Part shown: positions 42,538 through 51,187 of the stretch, one piece after another | Numbering within the stretch: position 1 is the stretch's first letter | Layout of the letters: each line of letters begins with the position of its first letter | From: Microcoleus sp036705565 | GTDB lineage: Bacteria > Cyanobacteriota > Cyanobacteriia > Cyanobacteriales > Microcoleaceae | Assembly (NCBI GenBank): GCA_036705565.1 | Contig: JAUBUY010000013.1 | Length of the DNA stretch: 64,000 bases | Strand: one strand, 5' to 3' | Translations under genes and position numbers: made by a program | Notes under the pieces: model-generated | Told to the model about the DNA's origin: nothing | The model's database searches: none | Seen by the model: only the letters and a program-made list of their open reading frames with translations

Positions 42538-43254
42538 ATGTACGTATTAATTGGTGGAGCAGGAATGATGGGGCTGGGTTTAGCCCAGCAGCTATTAAAA
42601 GTCGGTCATACGGTTGCCATCATCGATGCCGACCCGCTGGCCTGTCGCTTTGCTCGTGAAAAAATCGGAGTAATGGCATTTGAAGGCAGTGCGGTGAGTA
42701 CAACGGTTCTTCTGGAAGCGGGAATTAAACAAGCAAACGCAGTCGTTGCAGCACTCAGGGATGATGCACTGAATTTAGCGCTGATCACCCTATCCAGAAG
42801 CTATGGCATTTCCCATATTGTGGTGCGAATGCGCGATCGCGAATTCCTGGAAGCCTATCGACTTGCCGGAGCCAGTCACATCATCAGCACTATTGATTTG
42901 GCAGTTGCATCAATGGCGAATGCGATTGAATATCCCCAAATCGAGTCGATGATGCACTTTGAACACGGGCAAGTCGAGGTACTAAAGCTGCCAGTTCCAG
43001 GCGATTGCAAGGTGGCAGGTAGCACCGTTGCTCAAATTGCTCAAGACCCCCGTTTTCCAACAGGTTCGCTGATTATTGGTTATCAATGCCATGCCTGCGC
43101 CAATCTGGAGATTCCAAACGGCAATACTGTTCTTGAAGCAGGTTCTACCATCTTGGTCGTCACCCGTCCAGAGCTAGTTCACCAAATGATTGATTACCTC
43201 GGCATTCGCGCTAGTCATCTGCCAACGTTAGAAGTTTCTCATCCAAATCTTTGA
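42538..43254 (+). CDS. TrkA-N/TrkA-C potassium channel/transport regulator
   Basis: 238 residues. The Rossmann-type RCK N domain begins MYVLIGGAGMMGLGLAQQLL with GxGxxG-like glycines and an acidic end of beta 2 (IIDAD), followed by GSAVSTTVLLEAGI and REFLEAYRLAGASHII. The C-terminal TrkA-C half reads VEVLKLPVPGDCKVAGSTVA and ends LVVTRPELV. Such proteins bind NAD(H) or nucleotides and gate K channels or Trk/Ktr transporters. It converges on the CPA1 antiporter with a 44-bp overlap, an arrangement that links it to ion homeostasis. Confidence 0.88.
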   Translation: MYVLIGGAGMMGLGLAQQLLKVGHTVAIIDADPLACRFAREKIGVMAFEGSAVSTTVLLEAGIKQANAVVAALRDDALNLALITLSRSYGISHIVVRMRDREFLEAYRLAGASHIISTIDLAVASMANAIEYPQIESMMHFEHGQVEVLKLPVPGDCKVAGSTVAQIAQDPRFPTGSLIIGYQCHACANLEIPNGNTVLEAGSTILVVTRPELVHQMIDYLGIRASHLPTLEVSHPNL

Positions 43255-44842
43255 TGTAAGGATGAACCAGATCCTCTGGGACAATTCGCTTGCGGAGGGC
43301 ATCGCTAACTGCTCCTTTTTCTGCTAGAAGCAATCGCCGTCGAATCGTATCTAGCCCGCTGCGATCGCCCTGTACTTGCCCGGCCCGATGTTGATTGTAG
43401 AGATCGCGCAGCACTCGCTCAGAGTGCGCTACTCGTGCTTGATACGATGCCCATAATTCCTCGTAAACTGCCTTCGGCAACACGCCAGATTTCAGCAAAC
43501 TATCTAGCTCATCTTGAGCCGCTTTGGAAGCAATCAACTGAATTTGTAACTGCCCTGCTTCCTGCATTACATCAGAAACACGGCTAATTTGTAACCGTTT
43601 TACTAGCCAGGGTAAACTTAATCCTTGTCCGACCAAGGAGAATAAAACTGCACCGAAAACCAGCGCAATGATGTTATCTCGTCCTGTCAATCCCAGAGGA
43701 ATACTAAGCGCCAGTGCCATCGAGAGTGAGCCTTTGATGTTTCCCAGAAACAGAACGTGCTGCCAGCGCAGGGGAATCGGACGATCGAACCACCGCAGCG
43801 CCGCTAACAACAGATAAACCGAGAGAATCCGTGCCAGTTGATACGCCAAAATAACGAACAGAATGGATGGCAAAATTCTCCACAGTGTCAGCGGGTTAAT
43901 CTCAATGCCGATCAGCAGAAAAATAAATGTATTGACCCCAAAACCAGCGTACTCCCAGAAGCTCAGTAGCGTAATTCGATCCGAGGCTGATGTAGTGCGA
44001 GAAAGCCCCAGATTGCCAAAAATAAGTCCGGCGATCACCACCGCCACCGCACCGGATACCCCCAAAAATTGCCCGATTTGGAATGTTCCTAACGCCAGCG
44101 CCACGGTCAGCAAGAGACTACTCAACGGGTCATTTAATCGAACAAATATCGGCAGACTCAAGTAACCTAAGATGACACCCACGAGTCCCCCACCCAAGGC
44201 AACCACGAGCAGTTCCTTAAGTCCTCCTACGACGGTAAGAGAACCTGTAGCATAAACGACTAGAATCAAATTGAATGAAACCAGGGCAGCCGCATCATTG
44301 AACAGGGTTTCTCCTTCCACGATGGTGGATAGCCGGGAAGGCACACGAATCTCTTTAAAAACCGCGATCATTGAGACTGTATCAGTGTTTGCCAGAATGA
44401 CTCCGATCAGCAACGCCGGAATCCAGTCTAGTCCTAGCCCAAATTTAACCAGAATAGCGATAATTGCTGAGGAAAAGATCGAGCCTGGGCCCGCCAGCAG
44501 GGCGATCGGCTTAAAGGTGCTGCGGAGACGGCTGATATCAGTATTGATAGCTGCTTCAAAAATCAGAATTGGTAGAAAAAGATTTAATACTAAAGATGGG
44601 TCTAAACCTATTCGACGCGACAATACCTCCGTAATGGGCAACCCTGCTAACACTAAGCCCGTCACATAGGGAATTCGCAACCGTTGGGTTACGAGTGCCA
44701 CAACAGTTGCAATCAGCAGCAGAATGATCAAGATGATGACCAATTCAGAAATAACTCCTGCAGTTTGGCTATTTGTAGCAGGATCGCTGCCCAAGGGAGG
44801 TGCTTGCGCTACAATCGACTCGATCGCCGATATTCCTGTCAT
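43211..44842 (-). CDS. CPA1-family Na+/H+ antiporter
   Basis: 543 residues with 11-13 predicted transmembrane helices in the first 410 residues and a soluble C-terminal tail (about 415-543). CPA1 features are the LNLFLPILIFEAAINTD segment, VILANTDTVSMIAVFKEI, the ion-binding region EGETLFNDAAALVSF (including N-D), and ISGAV-type FLGVSGAVAVVIAGLIFGN. The tail is helical and charged, as in cyanobacterial NhaP-like antiporters, and may act in pH or salt sensing. The 3' end overlaps the convergent TrkA-type gene by 44 bp. Precise ion preference cannot be read. Confidence 0.9.
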   Translation of the reverse strand: MTGISAIESIVAQAPPLGSDPATNSQTAGVISELVIILIILLLIATVVALVTQRLRIPYVTGLVLAGLPITEVLSRRIGLDPSLVLNLFLPILIFEAAINTDISRLRSTFKPIALLAGPGSIFSSAIIAILVKFGLGLDWIPALLIGVILANTDTVSMIAVFKEIRVPSRLSTIVEGETLFNDAAALVSFNLILVVYATGSLTVVGGLKELLVVALGGGLVGVILGYLSLPIFVRLNDPLSSLLLTVALALGTFQIGQFLGVSGAVAVVIAGLIFGNLGLSRTTSASDRITLLSFWEYAGFGVNTFIFLLIGIEINPLTLWRILPSILFVILAYQLARILSVYLLLAALRWFDRPIPLRWQHVLFLGNIKGSLSMALALSIPLGLTGRDNIIALVFGAVLFSLVGQGLSLPWLVKRLQISRVSDVMQEAGQLQIQLIASKAAQDELDSLLKSGVLPKAVYEELWASYQARVAHSERVLRDLYNQHRAGQVQGDRSGLDTIRRRLLLAEKGAVSDALRKRIVPEDLVHPYIKDLDEKLLTLADD

Positions 44843-44951
44843 AAATTCGTTTTCCTCACAGAAATTGACAGATTAACTACGGTTTTAGTCTACAGGAAAC
44901 GGTTCACTATGCTGTAGGCGGAACTGCAATTTATGTGGTGTATTTGGATGA

Positions 44952-45065
44952 ATGCCGATGAAGCTGAAACAGGATGTCTGGGTTGGTTGGGCGCTAGGGG
45001 CGTTTTTAGAGTGCAATTTTTTTGGTAGAGTTCTGGATAATTTCCCAACCCTTACAAAATGCTAA
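44952..45065 (+). pseudogene. Truncated duplicate of the DUF3124 lipoprotein 5' end
   Basis: The frame MPMKLKQDVWVGWALGA corresponds to MAMKLKHDFWIGWALGA of the gene at 53934, and similarity extends upstream through 44901-44951. It then diverges (after the GGGGCG at 44999) and stops at 45063-45065. The upstream part joins, without interruption, the two sequences that flank the TnpB element at 52519 and 53914, so it preserves the ancestral, uninserted site. Confidence 0.8.
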
Positions 45066-45292
45066 TTCGTCTTAATTGTGCTGGCTTTTCTTTTTTGAAC
45101 AGTCTCTTCTGAAGCATGGCAGACCCGATCGCGGTTGTCGAATCGGCGAGTAATGGAAGTTGTCGAGCCATCTGTGAGGAATAGGAGAGCGATCGCCCAA
45201 AGTCATCAATAGTCAAAATTAGGACTATTTTTGGACGTTCTGATTCGCGGGAATAAATTCCTCGAAGGTAATCGTCCTTTCTTACCTTGAAT

Positions 45293-45820
45293 TTATGTGG
45301 CATCACAGACACGCCACGTCAGAATCTCCCAACGTTTAAGGACAGGTTCAGCAATCACGATCTCATTTTCTCTTGCCTCCATGACGATCAAATAATCTCC
45401 CTGGTTAAATCTGTCGTTGTAAATTCTTGCTTGTTCTTCTGGCACCAACCATCCTTGAAGTGCGCCATATAGACCGCCAGCAGTTGCAGCAATCCCACTT
45501 CCAGCGAAAGTTGCTAAAAGGCTTTCCACCGCTAATGCCTGACCAATACCGGGAATTAGCAGGCTGCTGAGTCCAACAATTAAGGCTAGTGCACCTAGTC
45601 GTATGCTGCCGTATATCGCGCCTAATTGTGCGCCTGCTGCTCTTGTGATTACAATTTGCTGCACCCCCAGAGAGTCCAAATCATTATTGTCAGAAGGTTT
45701 AGCAATCACTGAAATCTTGTGCATGGGGAAGCCCCTGCTTTTTAGCTCAACAAGCGCCTGCTTTACATTTCGATGATTAGTAAATAGGCCGCTAGCACGT
45801 TTGAGATTTTGGGAAGTCAT
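45293..45820 (-). CDS. General stress protein (YflT/GSP17M-like) with glycine-rich membrane core
   Basis: 175 residues. The N-terminal segment (FTNHRNVKQALVELKSRGFP then MHKISVIAK) matches the YflT/GSP17M-type stress fold. A small-residue-rich hydrophobic central part follows (AQLGAIYGSIRLGALALIVG, LLIPGIGQALA, SGIAATAGGLYGALQGWLVP). The C-terminal part (EEQARIYNDRFNQGDYLIVM and EPVLKRWEI) completes the usual architecture. It lies between the CPA1 antiporter and the P-type ATPase, which suggests a shared stress context; the biochemical role is unknown. Confidence 0.8.
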   Translation of the reverse strand: MTSQNLKRASGLFTNHRNVKQALVELKSRGFPMHKISVIAKPSDNNDLDSLGVQQIVITRAAGAQLGAIYGSIRLGALALIVGLSSLLIPGIGQALAVESLLATFAGSGIAATAGGLYGALQGWLVPEEQARIYNDRFNQGDYLIVMEARENEIVIAEPVLKRWEILTWRVCDAT

Positions 45821-45900
45821 GATAAATATTCAATATTCAACGCTACAAAATTGGTAAATAGTGTGTAAAGCCGCTTTGAATGACCGCATCACAAAAACTG

Positions 45901-46092
45901 CTTATACCGAATCCGGGTTTGGAGATTCTGTTATTCTTTAGTCGGCGCAGGCAGACTGTGTTTGTATAGAAGCGGTTTTAACCGCCGATCGATCTACTTA
46001 TACCGAATCCGGGTTTGGAGATTCTGTTATTCTTTAGTCGGCGCAGGCAGACTGTGTTTGTATAGAAGCGGTTTTAACCGCCGATCGATCTA
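45901..46092. repeat. 96-bp segment tandemly duplicated
   Basis: Positions 45901-45996 and 45997-46092 are essentially identical copies, each beginning CTTATACCGAATCCGG and containing the small hairpin GCGGTTTTAACCGC. They lie downstream of the P-type ATPase and upstream of the stress protein on the minus strand. No gene is seen in 45821-46117. Confidence 0.92.
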
Positions 46093-46117
46093 CAGAATGA
46101 CAAACCAGGATTTAGTA

Positions 46118-48832
46118 TTAATTCAGAGGTGCAAAACGCTTTAGCAAAGCTGACAAAGGAATCATTGGCAGTCCGAATCCGATACAAATTAAGCCTTGGA
46201 TTGGGTTCAAAGCTTCAGTGTTGAATAACTGATTCATAATGCCCCATTGGCTAAACAGGAATTGGAGAATGAAAATAGCCCCAATGCCGATCGCCACAGC
46301 ATACCCAACTGATTCATCTTTACCGCGTAGTTTGGCGACGATCGCCGGAACGAAGCGACTGATGCTTAACAGGTAAAAAGCTTCGGCCGCCACCAATGCT
46401 TGAATTGCCATCGTCCGGGCTAGAGCTTCATTACCTGTGGTTTGGACGATCCATTCAAACATCCCAAAGATCGCAATCCAGTTAAATACTGAAACTGTCA
46501 GAATGCGAGCCGTCAGCCTGCGAGACAGCAGCGGTTCATTTGCCGGTCGAGGTGGATGTTGCATGACATCGGGAGAGGGCGGCTCAAATGCCAACGGTAA
46601 GCTCAACGCCACTGAACTGACCATATTCAGCCAGAGAATTTGTACTGGCAAAATGGGTAGCGGGGTTGCCAGAAGTACGGCAATCAAGATGGTCATGGAT
46701 TCTCCACCATTCACGGGCAGGATGAAGGCGATCGCCCGCAGCAGATTCTTATAAACCGTGCGCCCTTCCTCAACTGCTTTCTCGATCGAAGCAAAGTTGT
46801 CGTTTGTCAACAGCATATCCGCTGCTTCTTTTGTAACTTCGGTGCCTGTAATACCCATCGCTATCCCAATGTCAGCTTGCTTCAGGGCGGGAGCATCGTT
46901 AACTCCATCTCCAGTCATCGCCACAATCTCGCCCTTAGACTGAAGTGCTTCGACAATGCGGAGCTTTTGCTCTGGTGCGACACGAGCAAACACGCAGCTT
47001 TGTTCAACAGCATTGGCGAATTGCTGCTGATTCATTTGAGCGAGTTCTTGACCGGTAAAAACGGGAGCCTCTTGGGTTTGATTTAGTCCCATTTGGTGCG
47101 CGATCGCTGCTGCTGTTTTGGCATGATCGCCCGTAATCATCTTGACCTGAATTCCTGCAGATCGACAGGCTTGAATCGCTTGAATGGCTTCGGGGCGAGG
47201 CGGGTCGATCATGCCTTGCAACCCCAGAAAAGTTAACCCTTGCTCAATATCAGAATGGTCAATTGAAGATTGAGAAGCGGGTACAACTTTCTTGGCAAGT
47301 GCCAGAACTCGTAACCCTTTTTTCGCCATTCTGTCCACAGTTTCCTCGATCGGCGCGGCGTTGAGGGATCTCGCCTCTCCCTCTTCATCGAGCATCTGGT
47401 GACACCGCTTGAGAATTGCCTCGATCGAACCCTTGACATAAATCAACCGTTCTGGACGATCGTCATGTAAGGTTGCCATGTATTGAAACTGAGATTCAAA
47501 CGGCAGTGTATCGAGCCTGGATAGCGATTCCTCCAGTTTCTCAGTAATTAACCCCGCTTTTTGGGCTACCGCAACCAGCGCCCCTTCCGTTGGACTACCG
47601 ACTACAGTCCAGTTTCCATCTTGCACTTCTAGATGCGAATCGTTGCACAAAAGTCCTGCTTGCAGGCATTCATATAAGGCAGGTGCATTGGTTAAGTCAA
47701 CGGAATGTCCATTTACAGAAATTTCCCCGTCTGGTGCATATCCTCCACCGCTAACCCGATATCGCTTTCCACCGGCATCGATCTCTTGAACAGTCATTTG
47801 ATTCTCAGTCAAGGTTCCGGTTTTGTCAGAACAAATCACGGTGGTGCTCCCCAGCGTCTCAATTGCCGGAAGTTTGCGAATAATGGCGTGCTGCTTTGCC
47901 ATCCGGGAAACCCCGATCGCCAGTGTCACCGTTAAAATCGCGGGTAAGCCTTCAGGAATTGCGCTGACGGCAAGCGCCACAGATGCCTTGAACACCTCAA
48001 CCCAAGAAAATCTCTGGGCAATGCCTGCAGCAAAGGTGAAGGCAGCCAAACCTAAAATGACATAGAGCAAGGTTTGGCTAAATTTGTCAATTTTGCGACT
48101 CAGTGGGGTTTCCAGTGTGGTACTTTGCTGCATGAGTTGGGAAATGTGTCCCGTCTCGGTCATGTCACCAATGCTGACGACGAGTCCGCGTCCTTGTCCA
48201 AACGTTACCAGGCTTCCTGTATACGCCATGTTCGTGCGATCGGCCAGTGCAGCGTCTGCCTCTAGCGCCTGGGATTGCTTCTGAACCGGGACAGATTCTC
48301 CCGTTAATCCTGACTCATCCACCTGTAAGTCACGGACTTCGATCAGCCGCAGATCCGCAGACACTTTATCCCCAGAAGACAGCAAGACGAGATCGCCAGG
48401 AACCAGTTCACTGGATGAAACCACTTGCTTTTGACCGTTGCGGAGAATGGTTGCCTCAGTTGCAACAGATTTTGCTAAAGCGGCGATCGCATTCTCTGCC
48501 TTTGACTCTTGAACGAAACCAATGGTGGCGTTCGTCAGAGCAACCCCCAAAATTACCCCTGAATCAATCCACTCTTTCAGAAATGCTGTTACTATCCCAG
48601 CAGCTAACAAAATGTAGATTAGTGGCTGATTCAGTTGCTGAAAAAATCGCAACCAGGCACTTTGCGGCTTCTGAGCCGTTAGTTGATTGGGGCCGAGGAT
48701 TTCGCGCCGTTCGGCTGACACGTCGGAAGATAGACCTATTTCCAGGTCAGTCTCTAAAATCCGAGCCACTTTCTCGACAGAAATGTGATGCCAAGAGTGT
48801 TCTACTAATTTTTCTACATTGGTTGCAGTCAT
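46118..48832 (-). CDS. P-type cation-transporting ATPase (type II)
   Basis: 904 residues from the ATG at 48832. The actuator motif is DESGLTGESVPVQKQ, the phosphorylation site CSDKTGTLT (Asp about residue 335), the hinge MTGDGVNDAPALKQADIGIA, and PEGLPAILT in M4 as in Ca/Na pumps. In M5 the NGGE motif matches the Asn and Glu ligands of SERCA. In M6 the LWLNMV motif keeps Asn, but the following Thr-Asp pair of SERCA is Ser-Ser (NMVSSVALS), so ion specificity may differ from a classical Ca pump. Gene order (CPA1 antiporter, stress protein, two-component pair) supports Na, K or Ca homeostasis. A TTG start five codons upstream is less likely. Confidence 0.92.
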   Translation of the reverse strand: MTATNVEKLVEHSWHHISVEKVARILETDLEIGLSSDVSAERREILGPNQLTAQKPQSAWLRFFQQLNQPLIYILLAAGIVTAFLKEWIDSGVILGVALTNATIGFVQESKAENAIAALAKSVATEATILRNGQKQVVSSSELVPGDLVLLSSGDKVSADLRLIEVRDLQVDESGLTGESVPVQKQSQALEADAALADRTNMAYTGSLVTFGQGRGLVVSIGDMTETGHISQLMQQSTTLETPLSRKIDKFSQTLLYVILGLAAFTFAAGIAQRFSWVEVFKASVALAVSAIPEGLPAILTVTLAIGVSRMAKQHAIIRKLPAIETLGSTTVICSDKTGTLTENQMTVQEIDAGGKRYRVSGGGYAPDGEISVNGHSVDLTNAPALYECLQAGLLCNDSHLEVQDGNWTVVGSPTEGALVAVAQKAGLITEKLEESLSRLDTLPFESQFQYMATLHDDRPERLIYVKGSIEAILKRCHQMLDEEGEARSLNAAPIEETVDRMAKKGLRVLALAKKVVPASQSSIDHSDIEQGLTFLGLQGMIDPPRPEAIQAIQACRSAGIQVKMITGDHAKTAAAIAHQMGLNQTQEAPVFTGQELAQMNQQQFANAVEQSCVFARVAPEQKLRIVEALQSKGEIVAMTGDGVNDAPALKQADIGIAMGITGTEVTKEAADMLLTNDNFASIEKAVEEGRTVYKNLLRAIAFILPVNGGESMTILIAVLLATPLPILPVQILWLNMVSSVALSLPLAFEPPSPDVMQHPPRPANEPLLSRRLTARILTVSVFNWIAIFGMFEWIVQTTGNEALARTMAIQALVAAEAFYLLSISRFVPAIVAKLRGKDESVGYAVAIGIGAIFILQFLFSQWGIMNQLFNTEALNPIQGLICIGFGLPMIPLSALLKRFAPLN

Positions 48833-48893
48833 AACGTTTCTTGTCAAGCCAACTGCTTATCTGTTATTTCGTCTTGTTTCTAGCGTCATTGAT

Positions 48894-48961
48894 GAAAGTG
48901 AGGGAAAAGTGAGCGACTGATTTCTGTTACTCACATTTGGATCACATTTGCTCCCTATACT
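48894..48961 (+). promoter_or_regulatory. Divergent promoter with 11-bp-spaced direct repeats
   Basis: AAAGTGAG occurs at 48895-48902 and 48906-48913 (period 11 bp), and TCACATTTG at 48931-48939 and 48942-48950 (period 11 bp). The second pair overlaps the -35 position of a rightward promoter whose -10 is TATACT (48956-48961, 17 bases after 48933-48938). One-turn-spaced direct repeats over the -35 region are typical binding sites of OmpR-family response regulators; one is encoded at 50492. Confidence 0.5.
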
Positions 48962-49098
48962 TAGGCAGAGAACCGATTAAGATAACTTATAAACTTGCCA
49001 ACCTTAGTTCACTCGATTTGATTTATTGTTACCTTTTATTAAAAGGGTTGTAAAAAGCATTACTTTTGATGGATGAACTATGGTACATTTACTTATAC

Positions 49099-49171
49099 GA
49101 GTTCTCAAAAAAGTGAGGTATGCCCTATGCCCACGGAGGCCTATGCCCATGAGTACCTCATAGGAGAGCTC
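49099..49171 (+). other. Leader hairpin upstream of the BON lipoprotein gene
   Basis: GAGTTCTC (49099-49106) pairs with GAGAGCTC (49164-49171) and GAGGTA (49115-49120) with TACCTC (49154-49159). Between them TATGCCC is repeated three times. It lies in the long 5' leader of the BON gene and could be regulatory. Confidence 0.4.
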
Positions 49172-49267
49172 GAAAGGCTATATTGAGTTCAAATCCTCAA
49201 AGACTTCATGCTGAGGTTTATCGGCAAAATTGCGTTTCACAACAAACAAAACAAACAAACAAAGAAT

Positions 49268-49672
49268 ATGCAATTATTAAAGCTATTGGTGCAAGGAATC
49301 AGCGTCAGCACTGTTGCTATTTTGGGTTTAGGTGCTTGCACCTCCCCCAATACTCCACAGACAACTGTTCCATCTACTTCTGCTCCCACAACTGCCACTG
49401 GAAATACGACTGTTCCAACCACTCCAGCGCCTGCAACCACGACCGCACAGACGCCTCAAAATCAAGACATTGACGATATTGCCGATCGCGTAGAAGATGC
49501 CTTGGACTCCGATACCACCCTCAAGCCGTTCGATTTGGACGCAGACGATCGGGATAATTCGATTGTGTTAACAGGGCGCGTTCAAACGGCCGAACAAAAA
49601 GCATTGGCAGAACAAATTGCTCGGCAAACTGCAGCGAATGTTTCCATCACTAACGAAATCGTTACTCAGTAG
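49268..49672 (+). CDS. BON-domain lipoprotein
   Basis: 134 residues from the ATG at 49268 (MQLLKLLVQGISVSTVAILG). The lipobox LGAC gives a lipid-modified Cys at about residue 24. A Thr/Pro/Ser/Ala-rich linker (about residues 25-68) is followed by a BON domain (DDIADRVEDALDSD, then LKPFDLDADDRDNSIVLTGR and EQIARQTAANVSITNEI). BON domains bind membranes or phospholipids and often belong to envelope-stress proteins such as OsmY. The promoter has OmpR-type repeats, and the gene diverges from the P-type ATPase. Confidence 0.85.
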   Translation: MQLLKLLVQGISVSTVAILGLGACTSPNTPQTTVPSTSAPTTATGNTTVPTTPAPATTTAQTPQNQDIDDIADRVEDALDSDTTLKPFDLDADDRDNSIVLTGRVQTAEQKALAEQIARQTAANVSITNEIVTQ

Positions 49673-49796
49673 TTATTAATCCTCAAGCGGCAAGAGTATG
49701 GGACGCTTCTTGGTGCTTGAGGAATTGCTCGATCCCAGCCAGGAAACCTATGGATTTGGCAACCTTATTTGACTGGATGCGATCGCAAAAATAAAT

Positions 49797-49867
49797 AGGA
49801 CGGGCTATCCGGCCCGTCCCACAAAAAAAAATAACTCTTGTGGGATGGGCCGGATAGCCCGTCCCAT
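49797..49867. repeat. Long palindromic repeat (GGACGGGCTATCCGGCCCGT)
   Basis: GGACGGGCTATCCGGCCCGT, continuing CCCACAA, is inverted at the right as TTGTGGGATGGGCCGGATAG, continuing CCCGTCCC. The stem is about 27 bp with one or two mismatches. It lies in the gap between two convergent genes and may also act as a terminator for either. Confidence 0.8.
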
Positions 49868-49932
49868 CAATTGATGAAAAGGATTTTTGCAAGAGGTCTA
49901 CTGGATACGATCGCAATATTGAAACACTAAAC

Positions 49933-50319
49933 TTATTCAACAATTTCGTAACGGACTAACTGGCGAACATTTTGACGTGATAACTGGAGTTCTTGCGCGA
50001 TCGCTGCCTCTATCTGGGTTGCGTCAGTCATTGGCAATTCTAATTCCAATCGCTTCAAAATGGGTTCTGCTGTTTCTACCGCAACCTGGGTGGTTCCTTG
50101 TTTTCGGTTAATCACCGCGTTGATCAGCAATATATTGACAGACACCGTTGCTTTAAGCTGGGTATCTGCCTGAAGTTTATTCTTTACTATCTGGGGTTGT
50201 TGTAATTCTTGAGCCATTAGGAAACTAGAGCAAACCCAAAACGCGATCGCCACAAACGGCAATGGCAACCAAAACTCTGCGCCTGATGCTTTTAGCCAAC
50301 GTTTAGTAACCTGCCACAT
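49933..50319 (-). CDS. Membrane-anchored hypothetical protein
   Basis: 128 residues from the ATG at 50319; the frame opens further upstream but only into the MITE-like repeat. One N-terminal transmembrane segment (FWLPLPFVAIAFWVCSSFL) is followed by a soluble part with ATVSVNILLINAVINRKQGT, VAVETAEPILKRLELELPMT and EAAIAQELQLSRQNVRQLVRYE-type sequence, which could form one alpha/beta domain. It lies between the BON lipoprotein and the two-component system in the stress region. No family recognised. Confidence 0.6.
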   Translation of the reverse strand: MWQVTKRWLKASGAEFWLPLPFVAIAFWVCSSFLMAQELQQPQIVKNKLQADTQLKATVSVNILLINAVINRKQGTTQVAVETAEPILKRLELELPMTDATQIEAAIAQELQLSRQNVRQLVRYEIVE

Positions 50320-50321
50320 AA

Positions 50322-50398
50322 ATTTTTTACCCCACCCCAACCCTCCCCTTATCAAGGGGAGGGAGTAAGAAATTCACCAATGATTTAGGATTGCTATA
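50322..50398. mobile_element. Second copy of the TATAGCAATCC MITE, left end lost
   Basis: From the ATTTTTTACCCCACCCCAAC segment to GGATTGCTATA (50388-50398) it matches 41881-41956, including the CTCCCCTTATCAAGGGGAG hairpin. The left terminal repeat is absent, replaced by the start of the hypothetical gene. Confidence 0.7.
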
Positions 50399-50491
50399 TT
50401 TGCACTTTAGTGGAGTTAGCGGTCTCCTGAAATCCTACTCAAGGACGATGCGTCAAATGTTTCAGTTCGATAGGCCCAATTAAAGAAAAAT

Positions 50492-51169
50492 ATGAGAATC
50501 TTACTTGTGGAGGATGACCCAAAGCAACTGATGCCACTTCAAACAGTGCTGTCTCAAGCAGGACATAGCGTGGATGGGGTAAAAGATGGACAGACGGCAC
50601 AGTGGCTGTTATCAGAAAAAGAATATGATTTGTTGATTTTGGACTGGATGTTGCCACATATCAGTGGGGTAAATCTCTGTCGTCAATATCGATCGGCAGG
50701 GAAAACAGCGCCGATTTTGATGATCACCGCAAGAGACACCACGCCGGAAAAAGTGACCGGGTTAGACGCAGGTGCAGATGATTACCTGGTGAAACCGATC
50801 GACTTGGTTGAATTCATGGCACGAGTGCGGGCCTTAAGACGGCGATCGCCCCTTTGGCAAGGAGATACGCTCAGCCTTGAGGATCTGCACCTCCACCTCG
50901 ATACTCTTACTGTTGAGCGACAAGGTGCAACCGTTTCCCTCTCCAGTCGCGAGTTTCAGTTGTTGGAGTATTTTATGCGTCATCCCCGGCAAGTTTTGAC
51001 TCGGAATCAGATTGAACAAGGTGTGTGGGAATGGGGGACTGAACCAGAGAGCAATGCGATCACTGTTCTAATTCGCAAACTCCGCCAACGCTTGCAGGCT
51101 GTAGGATCGGCAGACTGGATTGAGAGCATTTACGGTATGGGTTATCGCCTCACTTCCCCTCTCAAGTAA
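50492..51169 (+). CDS. OmpR-family response regulator, RppA/NrsR-like
   Basis: 225 residues. Receiver domain: acidic pair Glu7-Asp8-Asp9 (LLVEDDP), phospho-acceptor Asp51 (LILDWMLP), Thr in MITARD and Lys in YLVKPID. The C-terminal winged-helix effector reads SLSSREFQLLEYFMRHPRQV, then ESNAITVLIRKLRQRL and IYGMGYRL. The sequence LVEDDPKQLMPLQTVLSQ and the paired kinase are typical of cyanobacterial RppA/NrsR regulators that respond to redox or metal/ion stress. The kinase gene follows 18 bases later. Likely target: the repeat-containing promoter at 48894. Confidence 0.9.
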   Translation: MRILLVEDDPKQLMPLQTVLSQAGHSVDGVKDGQTAQWLLSEKEYDLLILDWMLPHISGVNLCRQYRSAGKTAPILMITARDTTPEKVTGLDAGADDYLVKPIDLVEFMARVRALRRRSPLWQGDTLSLEDLHLHLDTLTVERQGATVSLSSREFQLLEYFMRHPRQVLTRNQIEQGVWEWGTEPESNAITVLIRKLRQRLQAVGSADWIESIYGMGYRLTSPLK

Positions 51170-51187
51170 AGATCGTAAAGGCAAGTC

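Noticed and set aside
45052..45312. 86-codon minus-strand frame next to the stress protein gene
   Set aside because: It overlaps the end of the neighbouring gene and the pseudogene region, has no recognisable domain and no ribosome binding site.
49683..49943. 86-codon minus-strand frame
   Set aside because: Most of it is the translated palindromic repeat at 49797-49867; no family signature.
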